Notes under the pieces: generated by a model
The model's input: only the letters and a program-made list of their open reading frames with translations
What the model was told of the DNA's origin: nothing
Database searches by the model: none
NCBI GenBank assembly: GCA_002387725.1
Contig: DGKK01000066.1
Location: 17,927-23,959 of the forward strand
Source of the DNA: Nitrospirae bacterium UBA4572
GTDB lineage: Bacteria; Nitrospirota; Leptospirillia; Leptospirillales; Leptospirillaceae
Reading direction: 5' to 3'
Length of the DNA stretch: 6,033 nt
Part shown: positions 1 to 5,734 of the stretch, one piece after another
How positions within the stretch are numbered: the stretch's first letter is position 1
How the letters are laid out: each line of letters opens with the position of its first letter
Position numbers and translations under genes: made by a program

Positions 1-22
1 GCCGTCCTTCCGGCGGCTTCTC
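1..22 (+). repeat. 22-bp exact direct repeat, copy 1 (in GGDEF part)
   Basis: The first 22 bases of the window recur exactly at 538-559, in the same reading frame. Both encode PSFRRLL, once near the end of the GGDEF domain and once in the EAL domain of the same gene. It may be convergence under strong codon bias rather than a functional repeat. The left edge of this copy is cut by the window. Confidence 0.6.
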
Positions 23-961
23 GAGAGGCTGCGGGGGTTCGGGCTCGAGTCGCCGGAGGGGAGCATCGCGAAGACGTCGGTGTCGGCGGGGATCGCCACC
101 TGGCCGCACCACGGGACGAGCGCGCGGGATCTGTTTCTGGTGGCGGACAACATGATGTACCGGGCGAAGGCGCAGGGGAAGAACACCGTGTGCCTTCCGA
201 CGGAAGAGGACGTGGCGGAGGTCTTCCGGGAGGCCAGCGGGAAGTATGTGCTTCTCCAGCAGGCGGTGGCGGAGCGGAGCGTGGTTCCCTACTTCCAGCC
301 GATCGTGCGGGCGGAGGACGGGAGCGTGGCGGCCTACGAGGTGCTCATGCGCCTTGTGGTGGAGGGGCGGGCGCTTCCGGCGGGAGACTTCGTCGAGATC
401 GCGGAGGAGAGCGGGATCATTTCCCGGCTGGACCTGATCGTGATGGAGGAGGCCTTCCGGATGGCGGCGGAGAGGGGGTTCGGGGGGCTACTTTTCGTGA
501 ACATCTCTCCCCGGGCGGTGGTGGCGGGGGACTTTCTGCCGTCCTTCCGGCGGCTTCTCCGGGAGAGCGGCATCAGCCCGCGGCAGGTGGTGGTGGAGAT
601 CACCGAGCGGGAGACGGTGAGGAATGCGTCCCTTCTCGAGATCTTCGTGTCGGAGCTGAAGCGGGACGGAACGCGGTTTGCGATCGACGACTTCGGGTCG
701 GGGTTCTCGTCGATGACCTATCTCAAGCGGTTCTCGGTGGACTTTCTGAAGATCGAGGGGGACTTCGTCCGGTCGCTTCCGGATCCGGAGTCGCTCGACC
801 GGGCGATCGTGGCGGCGATCGTGACGCTGGCGCGGGAGGCGGGGATCCGCACGGTGGCGGAGTCGGTGGAGTCTCCGGAGATCCTGGAGCTCGTGCGATC
901 CTTCGGCATCGACTACGCCCAGGGTTTCACGGTCGGCCGCCCCCTGCCGGGAATTCCCTGA
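2..961 (+). CDS. GGDEF-EAL cyclic-di-GMP signalling protein, 3' part (5' end outside window)
   Basis: The open frame runs in from the left edge, so 319 C-terminal residues are visible; the GTG at 80 is an internal valine, not a start. The first ~60 residues are the end of a GGDEF (diguanylate cyclase) domain: SVSAGIA, then ADNMMYRAKAQGKN, the usual last strand and helix. The GGDEF motif itself lies upstream and cannot be judged. The rest is an EAL phosphodiesterase domain, which hydrolyses c-di-GMP to pGpG. Residues expected for metal and substrate binding are present: Glu of the EAL-position motif (here EVL, codon at 338), Asn of NIS (500), Glu of ITE (605), the Asp pair of DDFG (686-691), Lys (749), Glu of AESVE (860) and Gln of AQGF (920). 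Two departures from consensus are EVL for EAL and KIE for KID. Codon use is strongly biased to gcg, ccg and ggg, unlike the downstream genes. It ends with TGA 48 bases before the next signalling gene. Family assignment is firm; the sensory input and net activity are unknown. Confidence 0.93.
   Translation, partial: PSFRRLLERLRGFGLESPEGSIAKTSVSAGIATWPHHGTSARDLFLVADNMMYRAKAQGKNTVCLPTEEDVAEVFREASGKYVLLQQAVAERSVVPYFQPIVRAEDGSVAAYEVLMRLVVEGRALPAGDFVEIAEESGIISRLDLIVMEEAFRMAAERGFGGLLFVNISPRAVVAGDFLPSFRRLLRESGISPRQVVVEITERETVRNASLLEIFVSELKRDGTRFAIDDFGSGFSSMTYLKRFSVDFLKIEGDFVRSLPDPESLDRAIVAAIVTLAREAGIRTVAESVESPEILELVRSFGIDYAQGFTVGRPLPGIP
538..559 (+). repeat. 22-bp exact direct repeat, copy 2 (in EAL part)
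   Basis: Exact second copy of bases 1-22. Here it encodes part of the helix before the ITE strand of the EAL domain (DFLPSFRRLLRESGI), a place where such a sequence is normal for the family. The two copies are 537 bases apart, a multiple of three. Confidence 0.6.
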
Positions 962-1009
962 GATGGCCTTTCTGCGACCCTTTCATGATGTGATGCAAAG
1001 AGAGATTCC

Positions 1010-3574
1010 ATGACCCTGTCAGAGTCACTGGCCAAAAGTTGGGCCGGATTCCTGCTCGATCCTCCCGGGCGATGGCCTGCGAAGGATTCCCGCTCCGCTC
1101 TTTTCATGAGACGGGGACTCGAGAGCCTTGTGGCGGATAGCCATTTTCTGGGCGCCTTCCTTTACCTGGAGCGGGAGGGAAATCTGGAGTTGTTCGCCTC
1201 TTCGGGCCAGGACCTCTCTCCCGGGAGACCCGACGGATCCCCCGGCCCCTCCCATCGACCGGAGCTCCTTCTCCGTTGCCTCCGCAACGCCGTTCCCCTT
1301 TTTCGGCCTCCGGAGCATTATCTTCCCGTTTCGGGCACTTCCGGAGCTCTCGGAGTCCTTCTTCTGCTCACTTTGGAGGGCGGGGGACAACCTGTCGACA
1401 TTGTGGATGAGCTGACAGGAGTTCCGGAGCTGTTTGCCCTCGGGATCTCCTTTGAGAAGCGTCTCGGGGACCTTGAGGCCGAAGGGGGGCAGGGGACTCA
1501 GGCGATACTGGAGGCCTTTTCCGATGCGCTCCTGGTGACGGACGGGTCGGGGTCGGTGCTGAGGGCCAATGCCGCGGGGCGCGATCTTATGGAGACCGGA
1601 TCGTTGCCCCCTCCCCTTCCTTTGGGGCCGGTGCTGTCGGATCTTTTGTCCTGCCCACCTCGAGGGACCGGCTGGCCCTCCCTCCTGAAGGAGGAGGTCG
1701 CTACCGATGGGGGAGGAGGGGCGCGCCTTCTGCAATGGCCTGATGCGTCGAACGGAGAAGGCCAGACATTGGCCATGATCCGTCGTCCTCTTGGCCGTCA
1801 GGGGGAGAAAGAGGAGGAGTTTCTTGTCACGGTCCGGAACGTGACCCCGGAGTGTCGCCATGCCGACATTGTCGAACGATACCGTCTCATTTTCGAGAGG
1901 GCTCAGGAAGGGATCGTCATCACGGACAGAAATTTGAGCATCATCGACATCAACCCCTCCTTTACCCGGGTGACGGGATATGCCCGGGGAGAGATTCTGG
2001 GGAAGACCCCCGCCCTTTTGAAGTCGGGCCGCCAGACGACCTCGTTCTACGAGCGAATGTGGGAATCCCTTGCCCGGAGTGGCCACTGGGAAGGGGAAAT
2101 CTGGGACAGGAAAAAGTCCGGAGAGATCTATTGCGAATGGCTGTCGATCAGCTCGATCGAGACGGACGGGGCCATCTCCCACTATCTGGGGATCTTTTCC
2201 GACATTACCGAACACATGAAGGACAAGGAGCGCATCCTTCATCTCGCCACCCACGATGTGTTGACGGACCTGCCCAACCGCCGCATCTTCAAGGAGCGGA
2301 TCGAAGAGGCCTGCCGAAGCCATCAGAGGACGGGAAACCGTTTTGCCGTCGGCATTCTCGATCTGGACGGATTCAAGTCCGTCAATGACCGCCTCGGACA
2401 TCAGTGTGGCGACACCTTGCTTGTGAAGGTTGCCGAGCGATTGCTCAATGCCCTTCGCGAAACCGATATGCTCGCTCGCCTGGGGGGAGACGAGTTCGGC
2501 CTTCTTCTGACGAATCTGTCGGCCGCAGATTCGGATCTTCCGGACTTCTTCTCCCGGATCGTAGACGCTCTTCATGCGCCCTTTGACCTGGAGGTCGAGG
2601 AGGGAGAGGGTCTCTCCATCACCGGAAGTCTCGGACTCACCCTGTGTCCTCCCGAGGAGCCTCTCCCGGAGGTCTTGCTGTCCCATGCCGATCTCGCCCT
2701 CTATCGGGGGAAAGAGCGGGGCAAGGATCGCTGGTTCCTCTTCGAGAGCCAGATGTCCGACTCCCTGGAGGATCAGCACCGGATTCATCGGGAGTTTGAA
2801 CAGGCGCTCTCGAGGCGCGAGATTGTTCTTCACTATCAGCCCCAGGTCGGATTGGAGGATGGAACGATCCTTGGAGTCGAGGCCCTTGCGCGCTGGAATC
2901 ATCCGGAAAAGGGGCTCCTGTTTCCCGATTCCTTCATCGATATTGTGGAGAAGACCCCCCTTGTCATGCGGCTGGGCCGGCTCGTTCTCGAGTTGGCCCA
3001 GGAGCAAAAGCGACAGTGGCATGAGGCAGGGCTCGATCTCAGGATCAGCGTGAATGTCGGGGCGCTTCATTTTCTTTCCGGGTCCTTCGGGCAGGATATT
3101 GAGGATCTTCTGCGCACCCATTTCCCCGGGGGAGATTTCCCGGGAGGGCTGGTGATCGAAATCACCGAAAGGGAGCTCTTCCGGGATCTTTCCCTGGCCC
3201 AAAAGGTGGCAGAGTTCTGCCACGAGAGAGGCATCCTCCTGAGTCTCGACGATTTTGGCACCGGGCAGGCCTCGCTGACGGCTCTCCAGAAGCTGCCTGT
3301 CCGGGAGATCAAGATCGACCGGGGATTCGTCCAGAGAATCCATCAGGGGGAGAAGGATCGGGCGATCGTGGCCAGCCTTCTGGCGACGGGACAGATGATG
3401 AAGATCGATGTGGTGGCGGAGGGGGTGGAAACGCAAGAGGACGGATCCTCCCTGATCTCAATGGGGTGCCGTTGGGCCCAGGGATTTGGGATTGCCCGCC
3501 CCATGCCCCCGTCGGACCTTCCCGGATGGATCCGGGGATGGTCTCCGCCCTGGGGGAGCGCCGCCAAGGGATAA
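1010..3574 (+). CDS. PAS-GGDEF-EAL sensor diguanylate cyclase/phosphodiesterase
   Basis: An 854-residue protein predicted to make and break c-di-GMP under control of N-terminal sensor domains. Residues ~1-160 are poorly conserved and faintly GAF-like. Residues ~164-285 begin like a PAS fold (ILEAFSDALLVTDGSGSVLRAN) but are degenerate. Residues ~291-405 are a clear PAS domain (VITDRNLSIIDINPSF, SGHWEGEIWDRKKSGE, SDITEH). The GGDEF domain starts near 411 (HLATHDVLTDLPNR); it has DLDGFKSVND, the signature GGDEF at 492-496 and an RETD inhibitory site at 483-486, exactly five residues before it. The EAL domain has EALARW (E624), N682, E720 in ITE, D747-D748, K768, E804 and Q824, so both halves look competent. 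No signal peptide or membrane segment is evident, so it is probably cytoplasmic. The ATG at 1010 is the first in-frame start after a TGA at 986; a weak purine-rich site (AAGAGAG, 998-1004) precedes it. No promoter is visible in the 48-base gap, so co-transcription with the upstream gene is likely. Confidence 0.95.
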   Translation: MTLSESLAKSWAGFLLDPPGRWPAKDSRSALFMRRGLESLVADSHFLGAFLYLEREGNLELFASSGQDLSPGRPDGSPGPSHRPELLLRCLRNAVPLFRPPEHYLPVSGTSGALGVLLLLTLEGGGQPVDIVDELTGVPELFALGISFEKRLGDLEAEGGQGTQAILEAFSDALLVTDGSGSVLRANAAGRDLMETGSLPPPLPLGPVLSDLLSCPPRGTGWPSLLKEEVATDGGGGARLLQWPDASNGEGQTLAMIRRPLGRQGEKEEEFLVTVRNVTPECRHADIVERYRLIFERAQEGIVITDRNLSIIDINPSFTRVTGYARGEILGKTPALLKSGRQTTSFYERMWESLARSGHWEGEIWDRKKSGEIYCEWLSISSIETDGAISHYLGIFSDITEHMKDKERILHLATHDVLTDLPNRRIFKERIEEACRSHQRTGNRFAVGILDLDGFKSVNDRLGHQCGDTLLVKVAERLLNALRETDMLARLGGDEFGLLLTNLSAADSDLPDFFSRIVDALHAPFDLEVEEGEGLSITGSLGLTLCPPEEPLPEVLLSHADLALYRGKERGKDRWFLFESQMSDSLEDQHRIHREFEQALSRREIVLHYQPQVGLEDGTILGVEALARWNHPEKGLLFPDSFIDIVEKTPLVMRLGRLVLELAQEQKRQWHEAGLDLRISVNVGALHFLSGSFGQDIEDLLRTHFPGGDFPGGLVIEITERELFRDLSLAQKVAEFCHERGILLSLDDFGTGQASLTALQKLPVREIKIDRGFVQRIHQGEKDRAIVASLLATGQMMKIDVVAEGVETQEDGSSLISMGCRWAQGFGIARPMPPSDLPGWIRGWSPPWGSAAKG

Positions 3575-3726
3575 GTCCTCCCGGCTCTCTCTTTCGGGGT
3601 CCTTTCTTCCCTCTATTCTCTTTTCCCCAGCGCTCCATGTCCGCCCTCTCCTGCCTTCTCCTCAATTGGGCGGCCTTCCTGCCCTCTTCTGTCCTTGCCG
3701 CTCCCTCTCTCTCCTTCTTGATTCCT
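3575..3726 (+). other. Pyrimidine-rich non-coding tract, possible Rho loading region
   Basis: About four fifths of the bases here are C or T on the + strand, in contrast to the genes on either side. It directly follows the stop of the PAS-GGDEF-EAL gene. Transcribed C-rich, G-poor, weakly structured RNA is the known property of Rho utilisation sites, so a role in Rho-dependent termination is a reasonable inference. A weak 5-bp hairpin around 3578-3599 followed by CCTTTCTT also sits here. No convincing gene is seen on either strand; open frames crossing it lack ribosome sites and family features. Confidence 0.4.
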
Positions 3727-3785
3727 GGGGGCCGTCCCCTGCCTTTTAGGGGGGACGGCCCCCTGTCAAAAATCCCTTCCTTTTC
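3727..3785 (+). terminator. Strong hairpin, probable terminator after the c-di-GMP genes
   Basis: Bases 3727-3739 (GGGGGCCGTCCCC) pair perfectly with 3751-3763 (GGGGACGGCCCCC) over 13 bp, with an 11-base loop. What follows is T-rich but not a clean run (ATCCCTTCCTTTTCTT, 3771-3786), so it is not a textbook intrinsic terminator. It may act together with the pyrimidine tract just before it, or protect the 3' end. No T-run follows the hairpin on the - strand. Its position between the signalling genes and the cobQ leader fits an operon boundary. Confidence 0.6.
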
Positions 3786-3788
3786 TTG

Positions 3789-3829
3789 CGCTTGGGCGAG
3801 AAGAAAAATAATGTCCGCAAGGGCGACAT
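3789..3829 (+). repeat. Imperfect 12-bp direct repeat and small hairpin before the AT-rich island
   Basis: CGCTTGGGCGAG (3789-3800) recurs as CGCAAGGGCGAC (3816-3827), matching at 9 of 12 positions and 27 bp apart. The second copy is also part of a small imperfect inverted repeat, ATGT-c-CGC / GCG-ACAT (3811-3829). The location just upstream of the probable promoter would suit an operator, but the match is weak and no known regulator site is recognised. Confidence 0.25.
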
Positions 3830-3842
3830 CTTAGCGTTCATG

Positions 3843-3886
3843 TTGATTAAGTTGTTGTCATTTAATTATTTATTTATTCACTATTT
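3843..3886 (+). promoter_or_regulatory. AT-rich island, probable cobQ promoter region
   Basis: This is the only strongly AT-rich stretch in the window, 270-310 bases before the cobQ start. One possible sigma70-like pair is TTGTCA (3855-3860, 5 of 6 to TTGACA), then 18 bases, then CACTAT (3879-3884, 3 of 6 but with the key A and final T). TTGATT at 3843 with TATTTA at 3867 is another. Neither is strong. The island lies just upstream of the structured leader, which places a start site near 3890. Confidence 0.4.
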
Positions 3887-4005
3887 CATGGTTATGGCAG
3901 GGGAAAAGCTGTGGAAAATGCTGTGGAGGGCCTCCTCCAACTCATCGTCATCTTGGTCGAGGAAGCACTTTGGCCATAAATTGGTCACCCCGGATTTCTC
4001 TCTCC

Positions 4006-4030
4006 GGGAGGGGGATCCCTCCCTTCTTTT
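4006..4030 (+). terminator. Candidate attenuator terminator in the cobQ leader
   Basis: GGGAGGG (4006-4012) and CCCTCCC (4017-4023) form a 7-bp all-G/C stem around the four-base loop GGAT, followed at once by TTCTTTT (4024-4030), the layout of an intrinsic terminator. Both arms have other partners: GGG of the left arm is used in CCCGGA/TCCGGG just upstream, and the right arm can pair with GGGAGGG at 4037-4043. Terminator and alternative hairpins exclude each other, as in attenuation. The stem is short, so strength is uncertain. Confidence 0.4.
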
Positions 4031-4052
4031 GGGCAGGGGAGGGGACCGGGGG
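4031..4052 (+). promoter_or_regulatory. G-quadruplex motif in the cobQ leader
   Basis: Four runs of three or more G (3, 4, 4 and 5) are separated by loops CA, A and ACC, fitting the standard G3+N1-7 pattern with short loops. It begins directly after the T-rich tail of the candidate terminator and contains the GGGAGGG that would otherwise compete for the terminator's right arm. In RNA it would compete with that hairpin. Confidence 0.5.
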
Positions 4053-4144
4053 CTTGCTTTTTCCCTTGAACTCATCCTCTGAAAAATTCGATGATAGAAA
4101 GATGTGAAAAAAGAGTGAGCACTCAGGAGAAGAAAGAGGGGGGC

Positions 4145-4148
4145 GAGG
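4145..4148 (+). promoter_or_regulatory. Ribosome binding site deciding the cobQ start
   Basis: GAGG lies five bases before the ATG at 4154, with a run of G and A just upstream. The earlier in-frame candidates, ATG at 4091 and GTG at 4115, have no comparable site. This favours 4154. Confidence 0.5.
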
Positions 4149-4153
4149 CAGGG

Positions 4154-5734
4154 ATGGGTGCAAGGATGGTGCTTGGCACCGGGTCGGGTGTGGGCAAGTC
4201 GCTGGTTGTGGCAGGAATCTGTCGATTTGCCGCACGACAGGGGATCCGGGTCCGCCCATTCAAAAGCCAGAACATGTCCAACAACTCCGCGGCCCTTCCC
4301 GGCGGAGGGGAGATTGCCCGGGCCCAGGCCTTCCAGGCCCGGGCCTCCCTCGTCGAGCCCTCCCCCCTGATGAATCCCATTCTCCTGAAGCCCCTGGGGG
4401 AGGGACGCTCTCAGGTTGTCTTTCTGGGACGCCCCCTGGGGGTCTACTCCATCGCCGAATACCGGGAGCTCAAGACGGAGCTTTTTCCCAAAGTGCTCGA
4501 CGCCTTCCGGGAGCTTGCCGCCGCTTCCGAGCTTGTGATCCTCGAGGGGGCCGGCTCCCCGGCCGAGATCAACCTCCTGTCGGAAGACATTGCCAATACC
4601 CGTTTGGCCCGGGCTGTCGGGGCCCCCTCCCTCCTTTTGGGAGACATCGAGGCCGGAGGAGTCTTTGCCGCCCTCTACGGGAGCCTTGCGCTCCTTCCCC
4701 CCGAGGATCGCGCGGCGATCCGGTGGCTGGCGATCAACAAGTTCCGGGGGGATGCCTCCCTTCTGCAGTCCGGGATGGATCAGATCACCCGCCTGACGGG
4801 CCGTCCCTTTCTGGGGGTGGTGCCCCACCTTGGGGCCCTTGCCGTTCCCGACGAGGATTCCTATCAGGCGAGACGAGCGGGAGACCCCTCGAAAGAGAGC
4901 CCCGATCCCGTGAAGCTCGCCGCCGTCGAATGGCCCCATCTCTCCAACCGATCCGACCTCGATTGTTTCTTCTCCGATCGCGGGGTCTCCCTCTCGCTCT
5001 TTCCGCTCTCGGGGCCCTTTCCCGCCCTTTCCGGAGAAGACCGTCCCGACGCCCTGATTCTGCCGGGAACCCGGCGAACCATCGCCGACCTCGAAGCCGC
5101 CTATGCCTCTGCGTTTCACTCCTGGCTTCAGGCCTACCACCGTTCGGGAGGCGTCATCGTGGGGATCTGCGGGGGGTATCAGATGATGGGGCGGAGGATT
5201 CTGGATCCTCTAGGGGTCGAATCCTCCCGGCCCGAGATTTCAGGGCTCGGCTTTTTTCCCTCCGATGTCCTCTTTCGGGAGGAGAAGATTGCAAGACGCG
5301 TTCGGGCCCGCTTTCGGAGGGCCCCCTTCCGCCGGGGAGAGAGGCTGGTGGACCACTCTCTGGGGGGCTACGAGATCCGCCAGGGGCGATCGGAGATGGC
5401 CCGGCGGGAGGGGGCTCTTCTGGATCTTTTTGATCCGGAGGACGGTCGTTTTCTGGAGGCCGAAGGATTTTGCGACCCCGACCGGGGGCTGTTCGGTTCG
5501 CCGGTTCACGGCCTCTTTGACGACAGGGAGTTTCGCCACGCCTTCTACGAGCATCTTCGGCCGGGGAGAGTCGGACTGTCGGATCTTGCGGATTCGGAGG
5601 CGGAGATCGACCGCGCCCTCGATCAGGTCGCCGAGACCCTGTCCCGAACGCTCGACCTCGAGGCCTTTCTCTTCGGGGAGATCCCCCCGGCACAAGTGGC
5701 GGCTCCCAAGGGAGATCCCTTTGCTGGAGGCTAA
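4154..5734 (+). CDS. cobQ: Cobyric acid synthase (glutamine-hydrolysing)
   Basis: Amidates carboxylates b, d, e and g of adenosylcobyrinic a,c-diamide using glutamine and ATP, giving adenosylcobyric acid. The N-terminal half is the dethiobiotin-synthetase-like ATP domain: P-loop GTGSGVGKS (8-16), PFKSQNMSNNS, MNPILLKP, LEGAGSPAEINL and INKFRGD. The C-terminal half is a class I amidotransferase domain with PGTRRTIADL, nucleophile Cys339 in GICGGYQMMG, GYEIRQGR and His452 in VHGLFDD. FKSQNMSNN and the EGAGSPAEIN segment separate it from CbiA/CobB. With this start it has 526 residues, a little longer than is usual for the family, with a short unmatched tail after FLFGEIPP. ATG 4091 would add 21 lysine/glutamate-rich residues not expected before the P-loop. 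The segment normally DIDRGG reads DIEAGG (164-169). It follows a long, possibly regulatory leader and overlaps or abuts cbiB, fitting a cobalamin operon. Confidence 0.96.
   Translation: MGARMVLGTGSGVGKSLVVAGICRFAARQGIRVRPFKSQNMSNNSAALPGGGEIARAQAFQARASLVEPSPLMNPILLKPLGEGRSQVVFLGRPLGVYSIAEYRELKTELFPKVLDAFRELAAASELVILEGAGSPAEINLLSEDIANTRLARAVGAPSLLLGDIEAGGVFAALYGSLALLPPEDRAAIRWLAINKFRGDASLLQSGMDQITRLTGRPFLGVVPHLGALAVPDEDSYQARRAGDPSKESPDPVKLAAVEWPHLSNRSDLDCFFSDRGVSLSLFPLSGPFPALSGEDRPDALILPGTRRTIADLEAAYASAFHSWLQAYHRSGGVIVGICGGYQMMGRRILDPLGVESSRPEISGLGFFPSDVLFREEKIARRVRARFRRAPFRRGERLVDHSLGGYEIRQGRSEMARREGALLDLFDPEDGRFLEAEGFCDPDRGLFGSPVHGLFDDREFRHAFYEHLRPGRVGLSDLADSEAEIDRALDQVAETLSRTLDLEAFLFGEIPPAQVAAPKGDPFAGG
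5708..5730 (+). promoter_or_regulatory. Overlapping ribosome binding sites for cbiB at the end of cobQ
   Basis: AAGGGAG (5708-5714) lies six bases before TTG 5721. GGAGG (5726-5730) is the better Shine-Dalgarno match but has only CTA 5736 and CTG 5739 at proper distance in the cbiB frame. Both sites are inside the last codons of cobQ, indicating translational coupling. Which site is used cannot be decided from sequence alone. Confidence 0.4.

Larger units (their letters stand above)
3898..4068 (+). ncRNA. Structured 5' leader of cobQ, candidate cis-regulatory RNA
   Basis: CAGGGGAAAAGC at 3898-3909 can pair with GCTTTTTCCCTTG at 4056-4068: 12 bp, including one G-U pair, with one bulged U. This closes a domain of about 170 bases. 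Inside it are TGGAGG/CCTCCA (3924-3929 with 3934-3939, loop of 4), TGGCC/GGTCA (3971-3975 with 3983-3987, one G-U pair, loop of 7), CCCGGA/TCCGGG (3989-3994 with 4003-4008, loop of 8) and CCCTCCC/GGGAGGG (4017-4023 with 4037-4043). A closing helix around a multi-branched domain just upstream of a cobalamin gene is riboswitch-like. However, no B12 box was found, so it is not a recognised cobalamin riboswitch. The helices were read by eye, without folding energies or homologues. A 99-codon open frame (3786-4082) crosses it but lacks a ribosome site. Confidence 0.4.

Noticed and set aside
190..993. 267-codon + strand frame inside the first GGDEF-EAL gene
   Set aside because: Shadow frame of a GC-rich gene; the translation is Gly/Arg repeats, while the EAL domain in the overlapping frame is unmistakable.
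1025..3436. 803-codon open frame on the - strand opposite the PAS-GGDEF-EAL gene
   Set aside because: Its codons align exactly with the sense codons, so a stop appears only where the sense gene uses tta, cta or tca. The frame is bounded by tca codons at 1025 and 3458, and the bias of the sense gene against these codons keeps it open. The translation has no recognisable domain.
3466..3834. 122-codon + strand frame overlapping the end of the PAS-GGDEF-EAL gene and the pyrimidine tract
   Set aside because: Ser/Pro/Leu-rich translation produced by the C+T-rich tract; it runs through the strong hairpin, has no ribosome site noted and no family resemblance.
3786..4082. 99-codon + strand frame in the cobQ leader, with ATGs at 3840 and 3888 and a hydrophobic beginning (MLIKLLSFNYLFIHYF)
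   Set aside because: No Shine-Dalgarno before any of its starts and no recognisable family. It crosses the promoter-like island and the paired RNA segments. A leader peptide cannot be fully excluded.
3895..4153. Classical cobalamin riboswitch
   Set aside because: Position and target gene fit, but the B12 box and the conserved core were not found on the + strand between the AT-rich island and cobQ.
4138..4156. Second G-quadruplex over the cobQ ribosome site
   Set aside because: Only three separate G-runs are present; splitting the six-G run would need a zero-length loop, so it misses the standard pattern.
3881..5140. 419-codon open frame on the - strand opposite cobQ and its leader
   Set aside because: It has the same codon-aligned cause as the other antisense frame, a Gly/Lys/Pro-rich translation without family features, and no ribosome site noted.
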